In this document: piece by piece, positions 17,375 through 27,048 of the stretch | Layout of the letters: each line of letters starts with the position of its first letter | How positions within the stretch are numbered: position 1 is the first letter of the stretch | DNA from: Chitinophagales bacterium | GTDB lineage: Bacteria > Bacteroidota > Bacteroidia > Chitinophagales > JADIYW01 | Direction of reading: 5' to 3' | Length of the DNA: 64,000 bases | NCBI GenBank assembly: GCA_023957245.1 | Contig: JAMLHJ010000008.1 | Location: 1 to 64,000, forward strand | The notes under the pieces: generated by a model | What the model was told of the DNA's origin: nothing | Seen by the model: only the letters and a program-made list of their open reading frames with translations | The model's database searches: none | Program-made: the position numbers and the translations under genes

Positions 17375-17386
17375 CGATTGTTTGGT
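17369..17386. promoter_or_regulatory. TetR-type operator
   Basis: ACCAAAC-GATT-GTTTGGT is a perfect inverted repeat covering the -33 box of the tetR promoter. Position and form fit a repressor site. Confidence 0.8.
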
Positions 17387-17580
17387 TCTTTTAAATGACA
17401 TTTTTCAAAACAAATCTATTCTTAAAAATGCCTCTAAAAAATTAAGAATTAACGCACTCCTCTCATTATCAACTATCGAAGGCATAAGTCAATCATTCTA
17501 TTTCTATAAAAACTTCAAAAAAAGAAAAAAATATTTTTATCTTAGTAGGTTCCCTTTAAACTTTCAGCCTTTAGATATTC

Positions 17581-18765
17581 ATGAGAAATTCTATTTTATT
17601 TTGTACCGTCATTTTTGCACTATTCCTTACTAAATGCGGAAAAGACAATCCAAAAATCTCTAATAAACATATAGATTTAAAAGTAAGATTCTATGCAGAT
17701 AGCACTGAGCTCAAACAAGGTTCAGCAATCAACTTTACTGACTCCAGCGAAGGGTTTCCATTCAAATGGCAATGGTATTTTGAAGGAGGCACACCATCAA
17801 CATCTACAGAGCAACACCCCAAAAATATCACTTACAATTCATTAGGAGAGTTCTCAGTAAAACTCATTGTAAAAAATGCTTATGGAGAAGATTCATTAAT
17901 AAAAAAGAGCTATATTAAAGTCAATAGAGAATTAAGAGTTCCAATATTAGAAACGACTCCAGCTTATGAAATCAATGCCAAATCTGCCAAATCTGGCGGA
18001 ATCGTATTAGATAAAGGCAATAGCGAACTTATAGAAGTCGGCGTAGTATGGGACACTCTTCCCTATCCAAGCACTCTGAAATTTTATGCAATATCTACTT
18101 TGGAAAACAAAGAGGATTTTCAAATTGTGCTGAATAATTTAAAAGATGATACAAAATATTATTATCGAGCTTATGCCAAAAATAGTGATGGCTTAGGATA
18201 TGGAGAACAATATTATTTCACCACTCCAATATTAGATACTTGTGATTTCATTGAAACAAAATTTACTGACAGTAGAGATGGTCAAGTGTATAGATATACA
18301 ATTATCGGTGGCAAGAAATGGATGGGCGATAATCTCAACTATGAAACCAATAACTCATGGTGTTACAGTGATAGAGAAACCAACTGTGAGAAATTTGGGC
18401 GATTATATACCATAGAAGCTGCTAGTAATGCTTGCCCTCCAGGCTGGATATTACCCACTACTAAAGACTGGGACAATTTAATAGCTAGCATAGGAACTAG
18501 CTCTGCTACCCAGTTAATGAAAAAGGGAGAATGGCAAGGAGCTCCTGCTACTAACAATTATTGTTTCTCAGCTCTCCCTGGAGGATACAAAAATATAGAG
18601 ACAGGAAAGTTTAATACAGTTGGTTTTTATGGATATTGGTGGACATCTTCCAAAGGAAATGACAACAAAAATCTAGCTAAAAATATCTCTTATGACAATA
18701 CAGACATCCTTCCTTCTGCGTATGAAAATAATATGGCACTTTCAGTGAGATGTATAGAAAAATAA
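17581..18765 (+). CDS. Lipoprotein with PKD, FN3-like and FISUMP domains
   Basis: The protein has 394 residues. A lipoprotein signal peptide ends at FLTKC, so Cys19 is the lipidated residue and the protein is probably surface-exposed. Residues about 32-115 form a PKD domain (SAINFTDSSEGFPFKWQWYFEGG, then VKLIVKNAYGED). About 120-215 is fibronectin-III-like, ending in YYYRAYAKNSDGLGYG. The C-terminal 175 residues are a FISUMP domain (DSRDGQVYRYTIIGGKKWMGDNLNY, CPPGWILPTTKDW, WWTSS, ALSVRCI). The partner is unknown. The next gene is a large secreted protein with its own promoter. Confidence 0.88.
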   Translation: MRNSILFCTVIFALFLTKCGKDNPKISNKHIDLKVRFYADSTELKQGSAINFTDSSEGFPFKWQWYFEGGTPSTSTEQHPKNITYNSLGEFSVKLIVKNAYGEDSLIKKSYIKVNRELRVPILETTPAYEINAKSAKSGGIVLDKGNSELIEVGVVWDTLPYPSTLKFYAISTLENKEDFQIVLNNLKDDTKYYYRAYAKNSDGLGYGEQYYFTTPILDTCDFIETKFTDSRDGQVYRYTIIGGKKWMGDNLNYETNNSWCYSDRETNCEKFGRLYTIEAASNACPPGWILPTTKDWDNLIASIGTSSATQLMKKGEWQGAPATNNYCFSALPGGYKNIETGKFNTVGFYGYWWTSSKGNDNKNLAKNISYDNTDILPSAYENNMALSVRCIEK

Positions 18766-18794
18766 AAACTAGCCAAAAAATCACTGTATTAAAT

Positions 18795-18826
18795 TTTGAC
18801 ATTTTATAATTTTAATTTTACATTTG
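18795..18826 (+). promoter_or_regulatory. Promoter of the large secreted protein gene
   Basis: TTTG (18795-18798), 20 bases, TACATTTG (18819-18826): an exact match to the Bacteroidota pattern. The leader to ATG 18861 is about 30 bases. Confidence 0.75.
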
Positions 18827-18860
18827 TAACTACTTCTTTTCTAAAATCAAACACTTTATT

Positions 18861-21800
18861 ATGAATAAATTATACACGTATGTCATTCTACTATTGACTT
18901 TCATATCATCTGCTCAGGCAGTTGAGTTAGTCAATAATACCTTTAGAGCAACAATTGCACCTCCTTGGGTAGGTAGCTCCATTACCTTTGAAACTGGAGG
19001 GGGAGGTTACCAAAGATTTACTTCTCAAACTAATTCTACTATCACAAGCCCAGCTTATGATTGGAGTGGGTATAACAATATAAAAGTAGAATTTCAAGTA
19101 GCTAAATTTGGATCAGGGACTGACGGACCTATTTCTATTGTTGTTTCAGACGATGGTGGTTCAACTTGGACAGCATTTTCTGCAAATGGTGCTACTCCTA
19201 CAAGTTCTACTTATGTTACTTCTACTATTAATCTACCCAATACATTAAATAGAAGCAATCTAAAGATTAGATTTACAAGGACAAATTCAGTAAGCGAAAA
19301 AAGATTTAGAGATTTAGTAATCACTGGAGATGTTTCTTCTTGTACCGCACCTTCTGCCACACCTGAAGGCTTTCATGACTACTCAACTGCTACTACAAAC
19401 TCTATAGATCTTGAATGGATAAATGGTGACGGAGCAGGTCGTGTCATCAAAATGAATACAAGCAATAGTTTTACTAATCTTACCACAGGAGCCAATCCAA
19501 CTGCTAATTTAACTTATGGCTCAGGCGAGCAAGTTGTATATAACGGCACAGGTAGTTCTCCAATAACAATTACTGGTCTTTTACCAAATACCACTTATTA
19601 TTTCAAAGGATATGAGTATTGCTCTCCAGATAAAGTATATAATAATTCAGGTGTATCCGAAACGATGACAACAGACATGGGTGCTGAATCTATCTTGACA
19701 GATGCTGTAGCTTTTGGTCCATATTGTAATGGCACTGCCAATAATATTAGCGTTGAATTTACTTCGACAGGTACATTCAATGTACCATTTGATGTTCAAT
19801 TATCAGATGCAAATGGTAATTTCTCTAATAATTTGAGTTTAGATATCATTGGTTCAGGAACTAGTTCTCCAATATCTGCTACAATTCCTATCAATACAGC
19901 CAATGGTACAAAATATAGAGTACGTGTCATTAATACTGACCCAACTACCATCGGCACAGATAATGGTTCAGATTTTACAGTTTTAGCTACTCCAACTACT
20001 CCAACTACATCTTCACCAACGGCAGTTTGTCAAGGCACTAGCCTTTCTGTCACAGGCTCAGGCTCTTCCAATGCTACTGGATATACTTTTTGGGATGCTG
20101 CAAGTGGTGGTAACCAAATCACTGCTGGAGTTTCAGGAAACACTTTAACTTTAGACAATACAACTCCTGCTGGAACATATACCTATTACATTCAAGGAGA
20201 GAATGGCACTTGTATTAGCAATAGAAAAGAAGTTACCTTACAAATTAATGTTGTACCTACAGTTTCAGGCTCATACACTTATTCAGACAATCCATCTTGT
20301 GGTCCTGCTACTATAGGATTTGATGCTGGATATTTTTTCCAGACTTCTGCTGGTGGCACTTCACAAGCCAATCCAACATCTAGTTCATATACGCTCAATG
20401 CATCAGGCACTATCTATGTAAGAGCATTTAATGGAGATTGTTGGTCTGCAGCAGTTGCAAGTAATGCAGTTGTAGTTAACAATCCAATTAATGTTTCTGT
20501 CCAACCAACCAATAAATCTATTCCTGAAAATGGCTCAGGTCAAATGAGTGTAACAGCATCAAATGTCAATGCTTATCAATGGCAAGAAAATGATGGTAAT
20601 GGATGGGCAAACTTAAGTGGGGAAACCAACTCAACACTCACTTTTAACAACCCTCCAGCTAGTAAGGATGGATATACTTATAGGGTAATATTGACTGCTA
20701 CAGCTCCTTGTACTGATGTTACTTCTTCAGTTGCAACGCTTACAGTTACTGCACCTTTAGCAGGTAGCCTATGGTCAAATCCTATCACAGGTTCATCTTC
20801 TGGCATTACAAGCCCATATACCACTGGACAAACTGTTACTTCACCCAATTTGACTGTCTCTGGATTGATGTTGACTGGGGCTGTGAAAACTGCTGCCAAT
20901 GATAGATTCAATTCCAATACTTGGTCTTCAACTATTGATTTAGCTAAATATTTCTCTTGGACTTTAACACCACAATCTGGTTATGAATTGAGCCTTCAAG
21001 ATTTAGATCTCCATTTACAATCTTCTGGTTCAGGACCCGATTATATAGAAGTAAGAACCAGCTATGATAATTATGGTTCAGTAGTATATTCTGCGACTCA
21101 ACCACAAAGTGGCAATCCAGAGTCCCATACTGTATCTTTTAATTATAGTAACATTGACGACCCTATCACTATTCGACTTTATGCTAGAGGCACTGCAGGC
21201 ACTTTCAGTGTAAATGATTTTGACTTCTCTGGTATGGTCACGCTCATTCCTGTATGTAGTGTTGCAACACCTACAGGAACATTTTCCTACTCTGCCAATC
21301 CATCTTGTGGACCTGCTACAATTTCCTATTCTCCTGGAAATTATTTTCAGACATCTGAAACAGGCACTTCTACAACATCACCTACATCTGCACCATACAA
21401 CCTAACAAGTTCTGGCACTATCTATGTGAGAGCATATAATGGCACATGCTGGTCTGATGCAGTAGCTAGTGATCCAGTTATTATCTCTAACCCTATCGTA
21501 ATCAATAAACAACCCCAAAACAGAACTATATCTACTACTGGAAGTGGAACTATGAGTGTAACAGCCTCCAATGTTCAATCTTATCAATGGCAAGAAAATG
21601 ACGGAAATGGCTGGAATGATATTAATGGAGCTACATCCTCTACTTTAACATTCAATAATCCTAGCCAAAGCAAAAGTGGATATACTTATAGAGTCGTAAT
21701 GACTGGAAACTCTCCATGTACAAGTACATCTTCTGCTGCAACTCTTACTGTTGTTACACCAAATGGACCTTGTTCAAGTCCTGCTAATTTGAGTACAAAT

Positions 21801-22043
21801 GTGGTAGGCAATCAAGTAACTTTCAATTGGACAGGAACGAATGGTGCTGATATTCATGCTGTTTTATTAATTGATGCTGAAGGAAAATATTCTAAAGGAT
21901 TCAGTCCAACATCTGTTGGATTTACAGCAACTATTCCTTCAGGAACATATACTTGGGTCGTGATGTCATTGTGTAATACAGAACTATTTGGCAATGGCAA
22001 TGCTTCACAATGGATTCAAGGTTCTTCGTTTATAGTACCATAA
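18861..22043 (+). CDS. Large secreted multi-domain surface protein
   Basis: The protein has 1060 residues with a signal peptide ending near SSAQA (residue 20). A jelly-roll-like region (about 20-160) is followed by an FN3 domain (about 165-270, ending NTTYYFKGYEYC) and several Ig-like units. One block of about 165 residues occurs twice, near residues 465-630 and 803-965, sharing NPSCGPATI, SGTIYVRA[FY]NG.CW, MSVTASNV..YQWQENDGNGW and TLTFNNP..SK.GYTYRV. This points to internal duplication. I see no typical type IX C-terminal sorting domain, so how it is retained is unclear. It looks like an adhesin or extracellular scaffold. Serine, threonine and asparagine are abundant. Confidence 0.85.
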   Translation: MNKLYTYVILLLTFISSAQAVELVNNTFRATIAPPWVGSSITFETGGGGYQRFTSQTNSTITSPAYDWSGYNNIKVEFQVAKFGSGTDGPISIVVSDDGGSTWTAFSANGATPTSSTYVTSTINLPNTLNRSNLKIRFTRTNSVSEKRFRDLVITGDVSSCTAPSATPEGFHDYSTATTNSIDLEWINGDGAGRVIKMNTSNSFTNLTTGANPTANLTYGSGEQVVYNGTGSSPITITGLLPNTTYYFKGYEYCSPDKVYNNSGVSETMTTDMGAESILTDAVAFGPYCNGTANNISVEFTSTGTFNVPFDVQLSDANGNFSNNLSLDIIGSGTSSPISATIPINTANGTKYRVRVINTDPTTIGTDNGSDFTVLATPTTPTTSSPTAVCQGTSLSVTGSGSSNATGYTFWDAASGGNQITAGVSGNTLTLDNTTPAGTYTYYIQGENGTCISNRKEVTLQINVVPTVSGSYTYSDNPSCGPATIGFDAGYFFQTSAGGTSQANPTSSSYTLNASGTIYVRAFNGDCWSAAVASNAVVVNNPINVSVQPTNKSIPENGSGQMSVTASNVNAYQWQENDGNGWANLSGETNSTLTFNNPPASKDGYTYRVILTATAPCTDVTSSVATLTVTAPLAGSLWSNPITGSSSGITSPYTTGQTVTSPNLTVSGLMLTGAVKTAANDRFNSNTWSSTIDLAKYFSWTLTPQSGYELSLQDLDLHLQSSGSGPDYIEVRTSYDNYGSVVYSATQPQSGNPESHTVSFNYSNIDDPITIRLYARGTAGTFSVNDFDFSGMVTLIPVCSVATPTGTFSYSANPSCGPATISYSPGNYFQTSETGTSTTSPTSAPYNLTSSGTIYVRAYNGTCWSDAVASDPVIISNPIVINKQPQNRTISTTGSGTMSVTASNVQSYQWQENDGNGWNDINGATSSTLTFNNPSQSKSGYTYRVVMTGNSPCTSTSSAATLTVVTPNGPCSSPANLSTNVVGNQVTFNWTGTNGADIHAVLLIDAEGKYSKGFSPTSVGFTATIPSGTYTWVVMSLCNTELFGNGNASQWIQGSSFIVP

Positions 22044-22066
22044 AGAATAAAAATATATTACTTACC

Positions 22067-22100
22067 AAAAGAGGTTGTCATTATTGGCAACCTCTTTTTT
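22067..22100 (+). terminator. Intrinsic terminator
   Basis: AAAAGAGGTTGTC pairs with GGCAACCTCTTTT (one G-T) and T-rich sequence follows. It ends the secreted-protein transcript and may also stop the minus-strand gene at 22184. Confidence 0.85.
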
Positions 22101-22183
22101 GATATTTATAGCAAACTCCATTTAGCGGAAAGAAACTTCTAACTAAAAAACATTGCCCCAAAAGTCCAAATTAATATTGTAAC

Positions 22184-22486
22184 CTATTCATTCTTAATCA
22201 GTGGTTCAGGTAACTTATTCTCTTCTTGGCGAGGAGCAACGACACCACTATAATCATCTATCTCAATTTCTTCCACTCCAATAATACCATACTTTTTAAA
22301 AGGCTCAGTATAGTTTTTAGTCAATGAATCATGAGAAGTTGTAGATTGGGATTGGATGATTTGATAGATTTCATCATGTCTGTGAATAGGAACTCCCGTC
22401 TTCTTAAAGATATAAGTTAAATATCCAATTACGAATATTATAACAACTAGTGAAATCAAAACAAGTGCAAATTTATAGTTTTTCAT
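22184..22486 (-). CDS. Small single-pass membrane protein
   Basis: The protein has 100 residues. One membrane helix (about residues 6-27, FALVLISLVVIIFVIGYLTYIF) is followed by a polar tail with no motif I recognise. The ATG at 22486 is the natural start. It stands alone between a terminator and the plus-strand glycosyltransferase genes. It is probably real, because it is opposite to its neighbours and has a typical N-terminal anchor. Confidence 0.6.
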   Translation of the reverse strand: MKNYKFALVLISLVVIIFVIGYLTYIFKKTGVPIHRHDEIYQIIQSQSTTSHDSLTKNYTEPFKKYGIIGVEEIEIDDYSGVVAPRQEENKLPEPLIKNE

Positions 22487-22676
22487 ATCTTGAATTGATA
22501 AATTTAAGATAATTATATCATTTTAAAACTAAAATAATGCTAAGGATTTTCATAAGATGTCTTGCATAATGATTAAAAAAATGAAAGCTCATCTTAAAAG
22601 AGTACAAATGTAGATACAAGATTAAGATTGAACAAATCTAAAATGCGATAGAGAAATAAAAAATCGTATCTTATCA

Positions 22677-22684
22677 TATATTTG
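22677..22684 (+). promoter_or_regulatory. -7 box five bases before a start codon
   Basis: TATATTTG is an exact TAnnTTTG box, and the glycosyltransferase ATG begins at 22690. A start of transcription at the usual distance would fall on or next to the ATG, giving a leaderless mRNA. No TTTG is seen at -33. Confidence 0.5.
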
Positions 22685-22689
22685 AATAA

Positions 22690-23403
22690 ATGTCAGCAAC
22701 TTCTTCATATGAATTGAGCATAATTACCCCTTGTTATAATCCGGTTTTGGGATGGGAAGAGACTTACTTAAATGCTTATAAAAATATTAGCAATCAGCTT
22801 TCAAAAATAAATATTGAATGGATTTTAGTAAATGATGGTTCAGATAAAAATATTAATATAAATCAAATTGAACAATTAAAAATTCACATTAGCGATTTAA
22901 AATATTTTCATTATGAAAAAAATCAAGGGAAGGGTTTTGCTATTAGATATGGAGTTAATCAGGCATCTACAAGTAAAATTATTTTTACAGATATAGATTT
23001 TCCATACTTAGATGAGAATGTATTTGATATTTATTCAATGATTCAATCAGGTCACGATATTGTAATAGGTAACCGTTCACAAAATTATTACGAACATCTC
23101 CCTTCAAGTAGAAAACGGATATCCAAATTATTAAAACTACTCATGAAATATTTCCTCAGAATTGCTGTAAAAGATACTCAAGCAGGGATAAAGGGTTTTA
23201 ATGTAAAAGGCAAAGAAATCTTATTAAAAACTACAGTTGACAGGTATCTTTTTGACCTAGAACTTATCAAGCTTGCAACAAAAAATAAATTAAAAATTGC
23301 TGAAATAGCTGTTGAATTAAAATCAGGTATTATTATACCACCTATGAATAATAAGATTTTATTGAAAGAATTTTTTAATTTTCTAAAAATAGCTTTTAAA
23401 TAA
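22690..23403 (+). CDS. GT2-family glycosyltransferase (polyprenyl-phosphate sugar type)
   Basis: This 237-residue GT-A enzyme resembles dolichol-phosphate mannosyltransferase or GtrB. Residues 7-15 (LSIITPCYN) bind the nucleotide, and WILVNDGSD and IIFTDIDFPYLD hold the metal-binding Asp residues. GNRSQNYY and TQAGIKGFN are the conserved acceptor-side segments. It lacks the C-terminal membrane helices of GtrB. The likely product is a polyprenyl-phosphate-linked sugar, donor for the GT-C-like membrane proteins encoded just downstream (5 bases apart). Substrate is unknown. Confidence 0.85.
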   Translation: MSATSSYELSIITPCYNPVLGWEETYLNAYKNISNQLSKINIEWILVNDGSDKNININQIEQLKIHISDLKYFHYEKNQGKGFAIRYGVNQASTSKIIFTDIDFPYLDENVFDIYSMIQSGHDIVIGNRSQNYYEHLPSSRKRISKLLKLLMKYFLRIAVKDTQAGIKGFNVKGKEILLKTTVDRYLFDLELIKLATKNKLKIAEIAVELKSGIIIPPMNNKILLKEFFNFLKIAFK

Positions 23404-23408
23404 AAAAG

Positions 23409-25565
23409 ATGAGAGTCTCCTTTAATGGTTCTAATTACAACTATATTTTCGCCTTCTTTTTTGGCCTTTTTACGCTGTCAATCTTCTTAAATCTTAATCA
23501 CGAAATATACTTACCAATTGGTTCGAATTTATCTGATTATTCTGGAGATGGAGCTAAAAACTTGTACACTTTTGCTTATTATTTAAAATATGATGTAGGA
23601 GTACAATTTACAGGATTATTTTATCCATTTGGAGACCTTGTCACCTATATGGATGCGCAACCATTTTGGGTATGGGTAATTAAAGCAATTGAGAAAGTAT
23701 TTCATTTTCATATTGAAAACCCAATCATTTATATTCACTTGATTCTTCTTTTCAATTTATGGATATGTTCAGTATTTCTCTTTTTAATATTACACTATTA
23801 TAGCAAAAACTACTTTTTTACTGCATTAGGAACTTTTATTATCGTTTTTTTATCCCCACAGATATTTAGATTTTCTTCACATTATTCATTAGGAAGCATG
23901 GGTATTATACCTTTCTTTTGGTGGTGGTATATTCATTTACCTAATAAAAAGATATTTATTTATATCTTATGGACTCTTGCATTAACTCTAATAGGATTTA
24001 TACATCCCTACTTATTATTGATGATGGTATTTCTATTTCTGTCTTATGAGCTAATTTATTCTGCAATCAATAAAAAAATCAATTGGTTAAAAATAGCATC
24101 TAGCTCTATTTCAGTTTTTCTATTTCAGTTTATATTAAAATTCTTTGACAAAGTTCAAGATAGACCTATCAACGTATGGGGATCTAAAGAATATACTACC
24201 AAAATAGATGACATTCTATTGCCATTGTCTGGCGGATTGAAAACTATTGCCTTGAAAATCTTTCCAAATCTATCAACAAACTATTCAGAAGGTCATGGTT
24301 ATATCTCTATCTTTGGAATATTCGTTTTGATAATTCTCATTGCTAAAGGTTTGATAGCAATTATGAATAAACAATTTAGAATAAAAATTGAAGCCAATTC
24401 TATTGAACATTGGACATTAGCTACGATTCCAGTTTTACTCTTTGCCTTTTTTATCCCATTCAAATGGGAATTCATGGATTGGGCATTAGAAATTATCACT
24501 CCTTTAAAACAATTCAGAGGAACAGGTCGATTTGTATTTGTCTTCTACTATGTTTTTTTAATTTTTACATTTGTTTATTTATCCAGATTATATAAAAATG
24601 CTCCCAAAAAAATGTCCTTTATTTTGATAATAGGTACCATTATTACACTTTTTGATATTTATAATAATCATCAGAAACAGATACAGAGTTTTCATGATTA
24701 TGGAAAATATAATGCTTATAATTATTTTAAATCAAATACTCAAGAACTTTTCTCTAAAGTAGATAATATTAATGATTATCAATGTATTGTACCCTATCCT
24801 CCATCAACTGAAGGGACAGAAATAATGTGGTTAGAAGCTGACTGGAAGGCTAAAATAAATTATTATTGGTTTTCATATTTTAATCGATTACCATTAGCTA
24901 CTTTACATTCTTCTCGTGCTTCTTTTTCCAATACGATGGAAATAGTACAACTTTCAGGATATAATTCTTCTCCTAAACCTATTTTAAAGTATTTTAAAAA
25001 AGGAAAAAAATGCCTATTAATTGCTGAAAGTGAATATTCAAATGAAAATATTCCTATTTTCAATAATGCAGAATTACTTAATTCAATAGATGGATTAAAT
25101 CTATATAGCATTGACATTCAAAATCTTCAATCAACTTCTACTTTAGAAAAGAATAATGATTGGATAGATACATCTCATTATACCATAATAGGTCAGAATA
25201 ATTTTGACAATTTGAAGGAAAAGTATTTATTATTTGACAATTTGAAGGAGAAAAAAAATATTTTTAAATTAAGCATTCCTCAACACGAAGGCAAAACTGA
25301 GCTAAGAATTTTATTTTGGTATATACCCAATTATAGCATAGACCCTGCCATTCCTATTATAGAAGTATATAAGATAGAAGAAGGACAAGAAACTTTTTTA
25401 AAAGATTGGAGGGAAGCACACACCCAAACTTATAACTACAGAGGAGATTGGTTTTGTGTAGATTATACATTTATAATAGATGAAAATATTAACAATATTC
25501 TCTTCAAGGCATATTCAAAAGGTATAGTTATGGATGATCTTACAATTTACCAAAGAAGAAAATAA
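23409..25565 (+). CDS. Polytopic membrane protein, probable GT-C-like glycosyltransferase
   Basis: The protein has 718 residues with about ten membrane helices in the first 430, then a soluble C-terminal domain of about 290 residues. An early periplasmic loop has DYSGDGAKNLYTFAYYLKYD and YPFGDLVTYMDAQP; acidic residues in the first loop are typical of GT-C enzymes using polyprenyl-phosphate sugars. PLKQFRGTGRFVFVFYYVF is another marked segment. I cannot assign a family with certainty. It lies five bases after the GT2 gene, so the two probably act together on an envelope glycan or glycolipid. Confidence 0.75.
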   Translation: MRVSFNGSNYNYIFAFFFGLFTLSIFLNLNHEIYLPIGSNLSDYSGDGAKNLYTFAYYLKYDVGVQFTGLFYPFGDLVTYMDAQPFWVWVIKAIEKVFHFHIENPIIYIHLILLFNLWICSVFLFLILHYYSKNYFFTALGTFIIVFLSPQIFRFSSHYSLGSMGIIPFFWWWYIHLPNKKIFIYILWTLALTLIGFIHPYLLLMMVFLFLSYELIYSAINKKINWLKIASSSISVFLFQFILKFFDKVQDRPINVWGSKEYTTKIDDILLPLSGGLKTIALKIFPNLSTNYSEGHGYISIFGIFVLIILIAKGLIAIMNKQFRIKIEANSIEHWTLATIPVLLFAFFIPFKWEFMDWALEIITPLKQFRGTGRFVFVFYYVFLIFTFVYLSRLYKNAPKKMSFILIIGTIITLFDIYNNHQKQIQSFHDYGKYNAYNYFKSNTQELFSKVDNINDYQCIVPYPPSTEGTEIMWLEADWKAKINYYWFSYFNRLPLATLHSSRASFSNTMEIVQLSGYNSSPKPILKYFKKGKKCLLIAESEYSNENIPIFNNAELLNSIDGLNLYSIDIQNLQSTSTLEKNNDWIDTSHYTIIGQNNFDNLKEKYLLFDNLKEKKNIFKLSIPQHEGKTELRILFWYIPNYSIDPAIPIIEVYKIEEGQETFLKDWREAHTQTYNYRGDWFCVDYTFIIDENINNILFKAYSKGIVMDDLTIYQRRK

Positions 25566-25688
25566 TGTAATGATTAGAAATTGCTATTAGACAATCAGAG
25601 AGAATAACTAAAAAAATAAAATTGATTGAATATATTTTCAATTCTGAGTTACAATTAATGCAATAAATAAAACCCATTTTCAAAGTCT

Positions 25689-26984
25689 ATGGATATATTA
25701 TTAATATTAAAATCCTACTTTTTTAAACAAAAACTTGGAGATCTATTGATGACTTTGGTTTTTAGTTTATTCACTATCCTACTTTTAGTCAATCTTATAC
25801 AGCAATTTTCCTATTCACACTCATACGAAAGTTGGCAGCTTTCTGAATGGTTAATAAATTATCAAGGAGGGTATGTAAGGCGAGGTCTTTTCGGAGAAAT
25901 ATTATTTTTAATAGCAAAAAAAAGTCCTCATATTGAAATTGGGCTGATTATTAAAATCTTTTCATTGACTTGTTTGATTGCATTAGTTGCATTTTTTATC
26001 ATCCAATTTAAACGTAAGGGAATTCCACTTTATATCTTATCTACTTGTTTATTTTTTGCAGTTCATTTCACGAATGGCATGTACTGGACGAAAAGAGATT
26101 ATTTGATGATGTTGCTATATATATCATGCATTGCTATATATGAAAAAGTAAAAAATATCTATTTAAATATTTTACTAGTTAATGTGATATTGATTTTAGC
26201 TATACAAGTACATGAAGCAATTGCTCTATTTTCCTTACCTATTTTATTCTTAATAGTCCGAATAAAATTTTACAAATACAGTTTTATTTCATCTATCTTT
26301 TTGGCTATACTATTTCTTTTGCCTAGTATATTTAGCTTCTTGTTAGTCATAAAATATCATGGAGACTTCCATACTGCACAGAATATATGGGATTCGTGGG
26401 TATTAGTAATTGGTGCAACTCCAAGTGAGGTGGATAATTGGTCGCATGGTGTCATTAGCTCAATGAGCTGGACAAGTGAAATGGCATTGCAATTTCATAA
26501 AGATAAAAATTTTCATTCAGAGAGCATGGGCATTAGTTCTTTGCCCTTTTGGATATTGACTGCACCGATTATCTATTATATCGCATCTAACTATATGTAT
26601 GTCTTTCAGAAGGATAAAAAAACATTCACCAATGAAAACAGAACCAATTTTTCTGGAATCTTATTCTTTCAATTTATATGTATTCTACCATTTTTTCTAT
26701 TTCTATCATGTGATATAGGTAGAGTTGTTTTTTATTGGATGACAAGTTCATTCATTATATATTTTATGATTCCTAAAAAGGCAATAATTCAAATATTTCC
26801 TAGATTTTATTTAAATATCATTCAGAATCTCAATGATATAGCAGATAGAATTATTTATCCCTCCAAAGCTATTATAGCAATACTTTTACTAATAATAGGT
26901 ATTCCTACTGCGGGATTTTCAATTGATTTTATAATAGAGAGTAGCGTTATAGGAAATATCCTAATGTGGCTTTCAAAAATTTAG
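25689..26984 (+). CDS. Polytopic membrane protein, GT-C-like
   Basis: The protein has 431 residues with about ten membrane helices. SEWLINYQGGYVRRGLFGEILFLI after the first helix, MYWTKRDYLMMLLY and VHEAIALFSLPILF are segments that I associate with uncharacterised Bacteroidota inner-membrane glycan proteins. No catalytic assignment is possible. It lies 123 bases after the preceding gene and runs toward murF on the other strand. Confidence 0.75.
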   Translation: MDILLILKSYFFKQKLGDLLMTLVFSLFTILLLVNLIQQFSYSHSYESWQLSEWLINYQGGYVRRGLFGEILFLIAKKSPHIEIGLIIKIFSLTCLIALVAFFIIQFKRKGIPLYILSTCLFFAVHFTNGMYWTKRDYLMMLLYISCIAIYEKVKNIYLNILLVNVILILAIQVHEAIALFSLPILFLIVRIKFYKYSFISSIFLAILFLLPSIFSFLLVIKYHGDFHTAQNIWDSWVLVIGATPSEVDNWSHGVISSMSWTSEMALQFHKDKNFHSESMGISSLPFWILTAPIIYYIASNYMYVFQKDKKTFTNENRTNFSGILFFQFICILPFFLFLSCDIGRVVFYWMTSSFIIYFMIPKKAIIQIFPRFYLNIIQNLNDIADRIIYPSKAIIAILLLIIGIPTAGFSIDFIIESSVIGNILMWLSKI

Positions 26985-27048
26985 ATTCAAAAAACAAAAT
27001 CACCTCTGAGTGAAAATACTCAAAATCAATGAGTAATATCTTTCCATC

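Noticed and set aside
17382-17633. 83-residue frame before the FISUMP lipoprotein
   Set aside because: It overlaps the TetR operator and the lipoprotein start in another frame, and its composition is low-complexity.
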